Source: Phoronis australis (lineage: Eukaryota; Phoronida; Phoronidae). From it: a stretch of 28,158 bases of DNA. Positions 9,663 through 24,600 of this stretch are shown piece by piece (within the stretch, counting starts at the first letter, position 1; the number at the start of each line of letters is the position of its first letter). The stretch is taken from positions 112,434-140,591 of the forward strand of contig NMRA01000792.1 in assembly GCA_002633005.1 (NCBI GenBank), read 5' to 3'. The notes beneath the pieces are model-generated. The model ran no database searches. It was given only the letters and a program-made list of their open reading frames with translations, and was not told the origin of the DNA. The position numbers and the translations under genes are program-made.

Positions 9663-12600
9663 CTGAAACAAAAACAATCACTTGAGAAACTATTAGCCTC
9701 AGGCTATAAAATGATTTGGTACTGTGATGTAATAAAATGACTTACATGTGAATTTGGCCCAGTTCTTTTCAGTCAATACCAAAAATCACTGAGTCTCCCA
9801 AAATACTAAACCCAACCTGATTTATAGTGCTAATGAGTCAGAGGTTACTGCGCTTGATGTTGAAAATCATGCAGTTTCAGATTAGTCAAGGTAGAATAGG
9901 TTATTAATTAACAGATTCTGAAGCATTTACAGCACATGACAAAAGTAATCGGGCAAAATTATACAGATTCCCTGTCATGATAGCTAATTCTATTAACAAT
10001 AACAATCTTGATTATTGGGTTGACCATATTCTAATTACAGAAAAACTTAGCCACTAGCTGTACAGTTCATTCCCATTCATTCTTAGGCACAAGCACAGGG
10101 GTCCACAGCTTCTGATAGTCCCCAATACACTACATATAATACTACAAGGTATGACACTCCCGACTAGAAATTCCATGGGCGCTTCATTTCAGCCCTCCAT
10201 AGCTAACATAAAACTCAATAAATTTACACAAAACAAGGTTTCAACTTTTATTTTGGACCGCTCGAGGTCAATGATGGTACGGAAATTACCGATGAATTAT
10301 GGATGGACAGCGTTATCGACATCGTGACTTTACGCGACAAACCGGCAATTTCCGTACCGTCCTTGACCTGAAGCGGTCCAAGATAAAAGTGTGTGTGGGC
10401 TTTTTGTGAACATTTTTGTTCTTTGACTGCGAATTTCTTAAGAAGTCGCCGGAACAGGACACCGTGAATGGTATTGGAAGAAAGAACAATTGCCAATGGT
10501 TTGTTGAAACCTTGTTTTGTGCAAATTTATTGAGTTTTATGTTAGCTATGGAGGGCTGAGATGAAGCAGTCATGGAATTTCTAGTCAGGAGTGTCATAAC
10601 TTGTAGTATTATATGTAGTGTATTGGGGACTATCAGAAGCTGAGGACCCCTGTGGTCACAAGGGGAACTATTCTGATGATGGCTTCTGCCTGCCTAGTCG
10701 TCATGACAGGGAATTCCAGGTATATATGTCCAAGCTGAACACTTTTGGCTTGCACTGTACTTTACTGCTTTATCATCCTCACCTGACTTCTCCACCCACT
10801 TGTCCTGCGCTATATAGGTCAATGCTGGCACACAATGTTGGGCCACCCCGTAGTTACTAGGGTCATGACAGTTTACCATCCACACTGGCAGCATCACGTG
10901 TTCAAAGTGCTGAAACAAAACGCCAGTCACTTCCGTAAGCAAGGAGAAAAAAACATCAAGATCTGATAGAAGGAGAGCGGTTTGTGAATAATGAGCAGGA
11001 AGGTGACAAGCAGTCCAATATAACCTAGAATACAGGCACTGTAAAGCCTGTAAATAAGGTCTAATTGACTAACTTAACAGCATTTTTGGGAGCATTTAAA
11101 ATAAGTGCATAAGATCAAATAGGCCATAAGGTTTCTTCAGACAAGAGCAAAAAAGGCTTGCTGGTCTATGTACATGTATTTATTCAACAGATTTTGAGGT
11201 TCATTTTCAACTTTAACTTTTTCTCTGACAGTTGCTTCGTCATACTTATGCTAAAAAGCATAATGAAATGGATCACTACTTTCAATTTTGGTACACACTA
11301 GTGAAAAGCTTTGTTTTTTGTCATATTGTTGACACATCACCAAACTAATCAGTGATGTCACCAGATATGACAACTGCGCCACAATGCATTTGAAAAACGT
11401 CAAGATACATGTCCCTATATCAACAGGCAAGCTCATAGACAAATTGAACCACAGGGTACTCATAAAAGCCAACCAACAGCCAGCCTGATCCCTACATCAG
11501 TATATTCTAACACGGTTTGAGCCCCTACACCAGGATACCCTACACAACAGTCCAACAGAATGCATGCATTATGAGCCTCTACTCCAAGATACACCACACA
11601 GCCCCTACCACACAACTGTCCAGCATACAATAGATCTGCTTTGAGCCCCTACCTCAGGATATCCCACACAACTGTCCAACTTCTCCAACTCTGCTGGTGT
11701 GATGGTATACAAGCAGCCCTCCACAGATGCGTAAGGGTTGAACTCAATATTAGGGAACCCTCCAGCATCCATATCTACACCTGGAAACAGAAAGAAACGA
11801 CCTTGATTGGTACACCTTTTCATTCCAAACTAGACAAATTTGTTCATTCTTCTCCAGAGTAATACAACCTACGACCAAAGAATCAGACCACGCCCCAAAT
11901 AATCCAACAAGCGTCGTTTCCTAGCAGCCTTCAACAGCTCCCTCGCAGATTTATTTTTGAAAATATCATTTGGATTACATATAATTCTAATATAATTTTA
12001 ATGTTATTCAATCTGGCTAAATGGAAGTTTTCATTATTTTTACAAAATGCAGGTTTTTTAGGGCAGTTTGCATTACCCTGTGCACAAATCACAATATTTC
12101 ATGATATCACATTTTAAAAACAATTCAAATGAGAATCCCATGATGGGAAATGAACAAAATTGATTTATCAGTTTACAGTGGACTACAGCAAACTGCAATA
12201 GGATTGTCTGCTGAAAAGAATGACACTATTTGCAGAGAACCTAATGAAAATGAAAAAGTACCACAGAAACAAGAAAATGAGAGACATGGCTCAGTGCCTT
12301 TTCGAACTATAATGTATCGTCCAACGACCTGCAGTGTATGTCAGACTTTAGTGTAAAACCATTAGAGAATTTTTATTTAAAATTAGTGAAATTTTTTTCA
12401 GCTTCTGTTATTTTGATGAAACTAGGTTAACTTTGACAAAAACATCAACTTTTTCCAAAACTACTTGCGAGATAATACTCTGAAACTTTCTAGTATACCT
12501 TTTTTGTTGAAGACCAGTTGAAATCCGAATAGCAGTCCCCATAAGCGACTCTCAACAGACCGCTTTATATAAGTGCCAATCCTGGAACATCAGCAGAAAA

Positions 12601-15600
12601 GAAAAGATTTAGACATGAGAGTACAAAAGAATTTTTTTATTGTTATTCTCAGATTAGGAGTGACCTGAAAAGACTGCAGCAGAACTCCGACACCCTTCAT
12701 GTGGGTAAACCTTTAAGACCGTCAAAATGATTTGCACAATGTAAATCTTCCAGTGAATACAATAATTCCCAAAGTTTATATGAACCAACAAATGAGACCA
12801 AGCATCGTGATCAACCGACGCAAATTAATAGTTTCAAACAACCGATCTATGAGAAAATCTCCACTTCTCTTAAATCAATGTGAAAGTGACATTTTTTCAC
12901 TCACTGATTAGAGAAATCAGCATTTCTAATAATGATTTCTGTATCCAATAATTGGTGTCAGTGAGGCAATGATTCGTCTGTAGAAATACAATGTGTCCAG
13001 CTTGCTAGGAATGCTTATCCCAGAAACAACCAGGTACTAGAAAACAGCTCCCTGTTCTTAGTTTCTCAAATGACAACAAGAGGGCGCTTTATTCATGAGC
13101 AGAACCTAATTGCCTGCTAAGAAATCCCAGTAGCAGGTGCTTCATTTTCTTATCAGCAAGTTGACAACCTACTTACACTATGGCAAAACTGACCAATTTG
13201 GGATAAAAATAGTTGCCAAAACTGATTTTCTTTCACATTGTTGTGAACGGTCAAAATTTCTTAGAACAATGTCTGATGGTAGCTGTCATATAGGACTAAA
13301 AATGATGCATTTAGTTAGCGCAATTATACCTAAAATTATGAAATAAGTGAAAAAATCACTCTACTGTCTCCCAAAGTATGTCCCAAACTATTAGATTATA
13401 CCATACAAATCAATACAATACCTGTTGGGGTTCATGTCAGTTCCATAGGCAAAGTAATACAGTTGACCTTCAGGTGGGCGGGCATTGATATGGAAACACA
13501 GAGGAGGGTAGGGGGCAATGGGTGGGGTCTCCTTCGGAGCTGTTCTGTGACAAAAAATGCAAAGAAAAAATAAATTTTGTGCATGACAATTTATGTTTAA
13601 AAATTTTCCAAAAAATAAGAAAGGTTTTTCTTAGAATGTAATTCATAAATTATTTAGTAAAAACATCTTAAACTATATGACTGACCCAGAGTTTCCGTCT
13701 ATCTCACATAGCAACTTCTTAGTGACCTAAAATACCATCACAGAATAAAATCTTCATGGCCAGCTAAAACTTTGAGAAGATTACGCGATGTCTAATTAAC
13801 AAAAACTACCATTCGGAAAATTGGGTCCACACGATTATACCAAACATATGACTCCCCAAAATCCAAACCACTCCTATTTGTCTTCTTCATTTATTATCAA
13901 GTCCTACTTACTTGGGTCTGGAGATAGTTTTCGAGGTAGCCACAACAGTCAAGTTATCAGCAGTGCTGAAAAAAGAAAGGAACTCAAGGTGCTTAATACA
14001 CAATGTATATACAGCAGTCACTCAAAGAGTAGCTAACAATTAGAAGTATTAGCGTTAACTAACATGCCATCAAAATTAGAAATTTTGAGGAATTTCAGTG
14101 GCTAAAATAACCATAAATAAAAAATACAATAAGATGTGCAATCCAGAGGCTTATTTTACCAGCGGTCATGAGTCCACTCACAGCCACAACAGAAGCGAGA
14201 CATAGTGCATTTAGTTCAGTGCAAACATGAAGCTGCACCTTTTTACACTTTATATGAAATGTTGCAACTTGCGATTCAGACTCAACGACAGCCTTCAAGA
14301 GTAATGAACTGTGTCCAAATTAAAGTCGAAGTTACGACCACCTTAGCCAAGACCTTTGATAAAACAGTCCCCGTGTAAGCACTGCCAGTATGTACCTCAT
14401 TCTGTGTAAGTTGCACAACATGAACTGCTGAGACACATTTGGTGATAAACTTCAAGCTCCGGGAAATACAGGGTGAATAGAAAGTGGGAAAAATCAACAC
14501 CAGGTCACATGACTGAGAGTGCTGTGGAAATGCATTGAATTACTGGCTGTGACAAACGCAAAACTTTTCTGAAAATGAGACAAAATGCATTCCCTATTGA
14601 CAAAAATTATTTTTAGTTTAATCATTTCAGCATCTTAAGTCGTCTCTAAACTTTCCTTAGCACCCAGTACTCTTGGGAAGTCCAAATCAATATCAGTGCA
14701 TAATCCATGCGACAGTTAAGAGCCAAAGTCTTCAGAAATAATTAGTTAAATTAGTGTAAGGAATGGAAACCTTGTGATTATGACAGAAGATGGAGACACT
14801 GTGCAAGTGAGCTTGACATGCACACCAGGGGGTTGGGGTCATGGTTTCCTGGAAACAGATTAAACTCAAAGCGAAGAAGCAGGGCTGAGTTAACAAGTAA
14901 CTAATTCAAACTAGGCACCTCTTACGGACAGTAAGCCAACAAATCTGATTTTTCATTAGGCTCTACCTTGTATTTCCCAACTGGTAGCTATGAAATGCTT
15001 CTCATTGGTTGGGATTGCACAAAAGGCACTGGCTACAGCACCTGGAATTTTATGGCTGGCCTCTCTTGCTTGGAGATCAGGCTACAGAGATAAGTGTCAT
15101 TGAAAACCACTACTTATTCATGGCAACGTTTCATTCCCAACCATTTTATAAACTACAGACTATACTAAAGTTGGACATTGACTACTGAGATTTTTCAAAA
15201 CTGGGCTAAAAACTTACAAGAGAAGATAATAAAAATCACACGCATTTCAATTTCTGTTCCTTTGTTGATATGCCCCATCCTATATTAATTTATGTAACTT
15301 GCCGAGACACGTAAGGGTGACTTGACCTGAGTATACCATCACCCACCATAGTTACTACCCACAAAGAATGCAGTGAAATTTTAATTGGGAGAGCAGGCCA
15401 TGTTACATAAATACAGCAAATTACAAGTTTGTAAACTACGAAGGTGGTGCACCGTATTAATTTCCAGTTTTGTAAAATCACTCGGTAAAAATGTGTCAAA
15501 ATGGGGACAAGAGAGCAGACCAAGCTTGACAATATTTCTACACCACTTTTACAAGTTCTGTTTACGGTTCAGATATTATTTATCCTCAACTCGCTCGTTC

Positions 15601-18600
15601 CAGATTACATAATGTTATGTCATGGAAGAAGGACCACTTGAAATTTGATAAAGCTCTGCTGGAATCCCGTGTTGCGGGTGAACTTAGCAGACGAAAACAT
15701 GGAGAACCGCGGAGTGATGCACTTACCTGGGCTGAAGTAACTTGTCAGGACCGGGTGATTTCTAAAAGAAACAAAAATTTATTAATTTACACCACAAGTG
15801 TGCCATTGGGCTAGAAACGAATAATAATAAACAATAACAAAACTATTCGTGTTGGATTATAAATGTACTGGGCTCCTGGTTGATATAGCTAGGTAACGAC
15901 AATGACATCTCATCATCAAGTCACGCCATGATGCTACCGTTGAATCAAGTACTTCTAGTTACGGACTTCACCTCATGCAACAAAAGGCAAAAAGCCCTTT
16001 CCACTTCAAAAAGGAAATTTCCATCGATTCCGTTTATGTGTCTGAAAGACGAACATTTTTTCTGCGCCTCACCGTCACTTTGGTTAATTTAAAAATTAAA
16101 TACTGTCCATTGCAATTCAGTCCTTTGAAGTATCGCGTGCAGAAATTCCTACACATCCTCCACTGTTGAAACTCCTGTGCTTTCTGGAGGTGCAGAAATT
16201 TCTGCACATCTCCCAGCGCAGAAAGTAAAATTAATTTAAACAAGTCAGCAAATAAGTTTTGTGCACTGAACTCAGCCCTGGGTGCAGGTTCTAATCTTTT
16301 TACTCAAAATCAAACTAACTTTAAATCTTTTCGCGATTTTCTGTAACTGCTGGAATGCGAACTCAAAATAACTGTCTATATGTACTCAGTACATTGTGGT
16401 TTACATGTCTAATAGTCTAATCTTATTTTAGCACCCCATCTTACCATCATGAAAGCTACAAGTCCAAGACTGAACCCAAAATCTCAAGTTTGAACTACAA
16501 CTGTACTACTTCTACTTTGTAACTCGAATCTTGGAATCATGCGCAAACCTGAATAGGGCATTCGGTGTAAAAACCTCCCTACACTTGAGCAAAGAAAAAT
16601 TGACGTTTATCTTGAGTTTATACAATTACTGTTATAGAACAAAAAATGACACATTCAATTTTGAATAACAAGATTACACCCTGGGCCCTGGTGTTTTTCA
16701 TTCAATGTCATGTACAAAAAATCTGATTCAGAAGTTAACATATATTTCAAGTTTCAAAGCGAACTACTTGCAGCACAGAGTCCAGCCAAAGCAATCGTGT
16801 TGACTTTATACTTTACTCTAAGACACAGCTTTCACTTAAGCAGTTTTCAAAAAACGTTTGGTGATCTTTGAAATGTTTACGACTACAAGTGCAAAAGTGT
16901 TTCAATAACACTTGATCATGTGTAAAATTAATCTTCTTAACGATTTTCTTAATAATTTTTGCTGAAACTTTGACAAACCTAGACAAAATTTGACAGAATT
17001 TGTCAACTGCTGTCATGAATATTAATTATATGCATTAACAACTCATAACCAATAATTAACATAAATTTACTAACCTGTTTAGGCTCTGGCAACTCATCAC
17101 AAACAAGTTCCAAGAAATGAGGGTCATCGCAGTCACCAGCACCTTCATATGTAGAGTCTATGATCAGGTTAGGAGCATCATGATCAAGAGCAGTACTGTC
17201 TGTCACAATTATACTGGTCGAGTCCGCAACAACAGCAGTAGCATTCGTAACAACGAATGTCTCTTTAACAACAGTGGAAGCGTCCGAAATGATAGATGTA
17301 GAGTCTGTTACAACACTGTCTGTATCCGTCACATCCGAGACAGTTTTTGACTCACTTCCTAGTCCACTATCAGACTCATTGTACACTAAATCGTAATTTT
17401 GAACATTGCTCGATTTCATGCTACAAACAGTTTCATGCTTAGTAAACTGCGTACAACCATCACAGTCTGGACGTTCAGAATAGGAATTGCTCAAAGTGGT
17501 TACACTACTGTCAAAACAAGAGTGAGCCATCAAGTTTTCCTGGGTAAGTTTACCAATGACAGTCTGGTGTGAGTCCATCTTTAAGTTCTTCGCATGACCA
17601 AAACTATGAGCACCAGTTGTTAGAGACGAGCTAAATTCACCACATACACTTGCGAGACAAATTTTCTTCATAAGTGACAACATCAAATCCTTGTCGCCAA
17701 TTTGCGTCAAACCAAGATCTAATTTTCTAGGTGCCATGATTATTTCCGAATCTGAACTGTAATCGTGCAGTGTTCTAAGAAGGTCATCATCTTCATCATC
17801 AGATATATCAAGCCTCAAGTCTGCACCTTTTATCCCGTCATCTGTTAAACAAACTCTACTGCACGGGTCTAGCAGGGAGTCCATACTTCTCGGAGACTTC
17901 AGGGGCGATCCACAAGATGTATCAGCCAACTGATCAAGACTGATCCATCGTTTGATCTCCACCCGCATATTTGTAAGCTCAGCATTCAACTCCTCGAACG
18001 TTGACGGAACATAAGTGTTGTCAATAGCAACGTTCTCCAGTGGATCAATCCATGCATCATGGATAACCTTAGCTTCTAATACTCCACAGTTTTCCACGGA
18101 GACACCATCATTGTTTCTTCCACTTGCAGGCATTTCAGGGTGACGTTTTGAATAACTGTTCCCTGGTAACTTGCCTTTCTTTGGTGGCGTCTTGTTATTT
18201 TTGGAAGACTTGGGCTTCCTGTCTCTGTCTTGTGTTCCTCCACGCTGGCGACCACCGCTCTGACTGCCACCTTTGCTACCAGATGTTGAGCCTTTACTAG
18301 ACTGCCCTGACTGAGGTTTGCGTAGTAGCACAGTGCTGGATCCCGAGGGCTTGGTGACATCACATCCAGCATTCCCACCCCCCTGATTATCATCGTCTTC
18401 ATCGTCATCCCGCAGACGGGGTTTATGAGACCCAGCATCAGCTTCTTCCTTACAACTCAGGGGGTCGACAATAGCTGCCGTATCCACACCTTCTCCAGTC
18501 TCAGCTCCGACACCCAAATCTTCATCGCCATTGTCCCCAGGGGGCGCAGAATATCCATTATCACCGTAATTACTGTTCTCATTGCTTGCGTCTCTAGAAT

Positions 18601-21600
18601 CGCTCCAAACTGTTGTCGCCACAGAACTCACCTCAGCCTGCAGCAAATGTGCGTCATCGGCTATGAGTTGGTTGTCATGGTTACTGTTGTCAAAGTGACT
18701 GCCATCATCTGCATGCTCAATGGCAGGCGTGCTGTTGTGAAGCACGACATCAATAGGTCCCCGTGCTGAGCTTCGAACAAAACGATCACCGGGCTCATCA
18801 GATCGTGACTCCATCCAAATAAGACTATCTGCTTTCGCAACATCCTCCGACAGATTAGCGCTGTCCTTATCTGGGTCGACAACACTGCCTTTTGTACCAC
18901 TATCGCCATCTTGTGCTGACTGACCCATAACTGCACAATCCTTGCCCAACTCTGCTTCTCCTAATTTCTCACACTCTGCAGGAGCTTCAGTATCCACATC
19001 ATTGGTGGATGGTTCCGATTCTTTCGCAGTGGGCTTCTTTAAAATAGATGGAGAGGACGAAGGGCGATTTTCATTCTTAGATTTGACCTCTGCACTCGCC
19101 AGCTGTCCAGTGCCAGCTGATATGTCTGGTGAATCGGCGAAGCGCACCGACTTAGCGGAACTACGGCGAGACTCTGGTCTGCTTCCACGACTGATCTCAG
19201 AAATCCTCGAATGTTTTGGAGTCAAGCCTCGAATGCTGGAAGTCTTTTCGTAATCTCCCGCCGATACGGTAATTTTCATTTCAAAATCATCTTTCAGTTC
19301 GTCCTCATCATCACTCAACCATTTTTCCTCGTTGTCTCTTGCTTGTGTATCGGATGACCTCTGACCTTCAGACTGAACTTGAACGATGTCAGGAGGACTC
19401 TCTGCATTATTTAGGTTGTCCTGTAGGTTATTTACTGCCGTATCCACAGACGGATTAAATCTAAAAGGAAAATATAGAGTATACACTCAGCTTAAGAACT
19501 AATTTAATCTCAACCAGTGCCACAATATCACTGTGCATACACATGAGAGAATACAGAAAGGCACATTGAGGGTAGAGAAATCATGCATTGTTAAAAAACA
19601 AATAACCAAAATGATATTGCCCTGACTTTAGACCCATAGACCTATATACGAAATTATCCCATTTTTCGCAGCCTTTTCTCACCTTCCCATTTTGTTTAAT
19701 TGCAAATTGGTGCAATGCCATGCACTTAAGTTTCACAGTCATATAAACCAAGGTAATGTCCCCTGCATAGGACTAACTTTAATTTTCATATTAATATTGG
19801 TTTTGAGCACCCCTGTGCCTCCTAAGAGCAATTTTTTACATTTGCCTCAGTCTGTATCTTTGGAGCTCCTTAGCGTATTTTCAAGACATTTTGGTAAACA
19901 GCTTTACATTATTTAATTGCCACGCCTTCAGGCCTGTGCCTTTTTCGGGGCTTTTTTTATGCAATTGGTTAAAACACTGGTGGATGCACCCAAGTTTCGC
20001 AAAGGCTCCCATGAGCCTGATGGCGCGGCTATATAGTATGATTTGAGCCACATATTGTATCGGTTTCATATTGTGCCCAACTCAGAAAAGAAATGATTCG
20101 TTACCTTCAAAAGAACTGAGAGGTTTCTTCTATTTCACACCAGAGGCAGTATCGCAAAGAGTCTACTGTTTGTTGGAATTTTGACAAATAAATAAGTCTA
20201 CGCAATGCTTGGGCTGTTTCATAAAGTTAAGCTACGGTTAGAAACAAAAAAATCTTCCTACAAATCCAAGCCAAACGACAGGAATATGTAACCTGCTCAA
20301 GAGCAGACTGAAAGCCAAAACCCAATGAAAAATATCAAGCTTTGGCAACAGACTGTTTGAGAAACAGGGCCCAGGCTCCTGAAGTATGTTAACTTTGTCA
20401 TTGTAGGTTAGTTTCAAACCCCGAAACACCATGGACTTAAAAGGCGTTTCATTGCAACCAATTTTAAGTCGTGCAATGGACAAGAACAATCAATGACATT
20501 TTGGAAGAGTAAACACACCACAGACGAAAGTCATTTTTTGACACCAGAACATTGTTCAGCCACTCTAATTGGTGTAACCTGGGAATTTTAAAGTCATGGT
20601 AATCACTGAGGAAACAAACAGCACAAACCAAGGAAATGCTCCAAGGAGTCATGCTAAAACACGTATAAGTGAATACCAGGCGAGCGTTCTTCCACCAATT
20701 TCCTGGCATGAAATAACTAGATACAAAGCTACATCAGTTTTGTTTGTAAAATATCCGTGTCTAGTACACTGATTTTTCTTGAGATCAATACTGCCGTGAA
20801 CAGATGCCATGATCTAGCTACTGAGATAAGAATTCCACGCAATTGTAGCAAAAATACCCTATTAAACAAATTGTGTAGTCAACTTACGGAGACATGTTTT
20901 CATCATCACAGACGCTAGATGCTGCTGAAGTCTGGTGTAGAGACATCTCACCAGACTTGGGGCGTAGGGATTCCAGGTTCAGCTGGTCAATTTCGGCTTT
21001 CTCCCTCACTTTTTGTTGCGTTCTCTCCAACGTGTACCGGTAGTAAGGAGTTGGAGACATAGGGGGCTCTGGGGGCGATCAATTATTACATTTATAGCAC
21101 ATCGTCCTATTATGTGACAAGCAATGGCGTTGCAGTCTGTATTGGTTCTACCAACAAAATAACGATAACATGCTGCATGCAACAAATAGTGGCAAGAGTC
21201 TGGGATAACGTGACTGACAGATTTTCACAACAGGTGGATGTCCGTTGTTCCATGCAGAAAACTGGTTCTCAAAACGCAGGGATGTTTTATCAGACTATTG
21301 CCCAAAAAGCTTTATATGATTGCATAATAACCAAAACTTTCTGAAAAAAATCCGTAAATTTGCAATTTATTGCATAACTGTGGCTTCTATTTCGCCCTAA
21401 CTTCAGTGCAGTAAGACAATCCGGGATAAATTATTAACTTGAAACTAAAGGTTTCACTTTGTGTTTCTAATGTCACTGAACATATTAGGTTTAAGTGCTT
21501 TGGAAGAAAGCCTAGTCTAGAAACTGACAACAATGACAAGCAGAAACAAAGCACATCTAGTAGATGATTAAATCTCACTCGGATTCACTCCCAGGCACAG

Positions 21601-24600
21601 CTGTATGGAAGGGCCGACGTTCACCACGGGTTTCAGAGGTTTCAATCTGCAACGATAGGCTATGGGTGGCAAGCTAGTACCATGCAAAGTGAACATGCGC
21701 GAGGTGCATTGTCAGGCAATGGGTAAAGTCGTGTAGAGGAAACAACACAGTGACAGTTGTAAACCATAGGTGTCGCTCCCACACAATGGGCCTTTTGAAA
21801 TTGATATTTAAGGTCAGTGAAAGTAGTTCTTTGTGAGCTCTGCTCTTAGTCATACAACTGTCAAAGTTGGATTGTGTAACTAAACACAGCTTAACAAAGG
21901 GTTTACAGTCCTGGTTGAGAAGATAACTGTTGTATTACCCCACACATGTTACAAATGGCAAGCCCAGAATGAAACCAGAGTAGGTCGAGATGCGTTGCCT
22001 TGGCCAAAGGTCTAACCATTGTGCTCAAACTCCGTGTAGACTCATGACATGAAACTGAATCGATCATGACAAACAATTCCAGTACGAATTCACAAGTTTA
22101 TGCGAAGTCTGTCATGCAATTGGTAAATTTCTACATAGTTTTGAGCACAGAGATTGGAGCGCGGGCCACCATCTCAACCTTTGGTCAACAGATTTAGAAG
22201 TGCATCACAAACTTCGATGGGGGGGCAGTGGTACTAAAGTCAGACTTTATCTGACTTGCATTTGATTCACTACCATCGCCATTACATTAAAAATTCCAAC
22301 GAGAATGATACTTCCCTAGACTAAAAATGCGAGTCATTCACCAGTAAAGTAATTTAGAAAAGAACCATTTATGCATGCAGATGCCTCATGCGAAAAACCT
22401 AATAAATGGTGACCCTTTTAAAACTGTTCCCAAAAATGTGAACACCACTAACGCCTAATAGCAACATGGAAAAAGCACAGTACTACAAATTATTGGGAAG
22501 TTAGGACGAACTTCACTGCTACAATTTCTGTCCCTTTTTTCAAGCATTAACTGAACGGTTACAAATAAACACAAGGCCATGATTTAACAACTAATCAATA
22601 GGTGGTGCTAGCTACACTGAGCAACTACCTAACAGGAGGTTAAGGAAACTAGCTGAATAACCAGTAGCACACTACCAAACTTCAGCAGTCGACATAACCC
22701 AGCCTAAAAAAAACATGGATGGCGACTACTAATGACAATGCAAATTAATTCTTCAGTTTAAGAGATAGCATGATGATCAAGTCGATTTTCATGTCAAATT
22801 TCTCATTAAATCACATAATTTTTGAGATGTTTACTGATAGCATAGTCACCACATCTGTCACCAAACGACTTTTTGTAAAACTTGGAGCATTATTTGTAAA
22901 CCATTGAAACACAGAAAATTGACAGCAATCATTTTTGTCTCAAATTGAACAAATTTTCACCATATTTCCCAATAACCATCACAGTGTCAGATCTACAATG
23001 TCGTAAGGACGGTCCCGACATCCAAAAATGGCATCCCTTTGTTTTGTTTTGGGTTATGCCCAAGCGGGGTGAATTCCGGCCCTAAAAATCCACATCATCC
23101 TTTTATTAATCCAACTCCACCTCAGAAGGTGAAGTTTCCTGGTGATGTGTAATTCCCCACCTACCTTCCCTTCAAGAGCCGTCCAGTATGACTCTGTCGG
23201 GCAGACTGAGGCTGCTGGGAAATAAGACGACTGACATGGAACGTGGCCAGGGCGGTCCTCTCCTTGAGGTCTTCCGAAGGCGATGGGGGCCTCAACTGCA
23301 AGGTTACAAGGTGACTTGAATTATGGGAGCTACAGTTGTGACTTACAACCAGAAAGTGGGTCTATTTTTGACAGGAAATCGTGTTATTACGCAACTACTG
23401 AGAATACAGCTGTCCTCCGTTTGGTGCCACAGAATGATGAAATTACTCAAATTAGCGGTAGAAACCCACTCAGCAAAAAGCATGCTAAAACTAGAGTAGG
23501 GTATAGGATTAACACCACACTTACATACTACTCAGATATAAAACTATATAAATAATAAACTATAAATATTTTGCAGGATGAAGGTGTTAAAAATTAGGCC
23601 AGCTGAACAATTTTGAAAATTAGAAAATTACTAACTAAAGAATCATTTTTAAATCCGAAGCATTAAAAAAATCTGACTAGTAAGTTGAATAGAAAACTTT
23701 GATCCCATCATGTGATCACAGAACACTTGCGCATCAATAGGTTACTTTACAACAGAATTTCATTTCAAACTCTTTTGTCTACCAAATCTATCACAGGCCT
23801 GTAGCCCTACATAGAACTAATCTCACCCCTAAGATTCTTGTGACAGATACGACATTCTTCGGTAACTTAAAAGTTTATGGCACAACTTGCCAAATGCAAC
23901 CCAACAAAATTCCAGGTCGCCAACTGAGCACTAAGCCACCAAAACAAGAAAACCCTGAATGCGTGTGGTTGCGAATGTCCCGACCGTTACTAACGACACG
24001 TAGTTGGCAACAAGCAAACATGAAATAAACAAAATACCCGAGTTAAGGAAATGGTGAACTTAGCAAATGTCTGACAACGCACCCGAGATTGCCCAGATGG
24101 CTTTTTCAGTAAAACAGAAAATTGAAAGTGTCTCGAGTGCTCCGTAACGACCAATTTTCACCTCGAGCCAATATGCCACGCAGGCTCACCTCTAACCTGA
24201 GCTGACATTAAGCATGACTTTTGCTGAATGACTCCCACTTGTTTATTAATAATGTTGCAATTTGAACACTTGCTCGGATATGTGCGGGCGTCTCCCTGGT
24301 GAGTGCGTTACCAAATCCAGGCTAATCTCTTATCCCAACTGAACTCTGCTGCCAATTGAGCAAACATCAAGCTGCCTCAAAAAAGACCCCAATAGCCCGT
24401 AGCAATCGCAGGCGCATACCATGCAAAACATGAATTACTTTTCCCGGTCATGGGCCTGGCTAACGTACATTTGTGTTGTACACTGACCACCATGAGTGTA
24501 TAGTAAGCACATCCCCATTATTTGTAATTCTCTAGCTGCAAGACCAAGGGCTTATCCTAGATACAACACAAAATGACTGTTATCCACATTTACTGTCGAT

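Noticed and set aside
18076-18438. 120-residue minus frame, and a plus frame at 18425-18769
   Set aside because: Both are shadows inside the giant exon, whose 795-codon frame is clearly the coding one.
21579-21646. Alternative frame of exon H (IETSETRGERRPFHT...)
   Set aside because: It looks protein-like but does not join exon I or exon G in phase; the other frame joins both.
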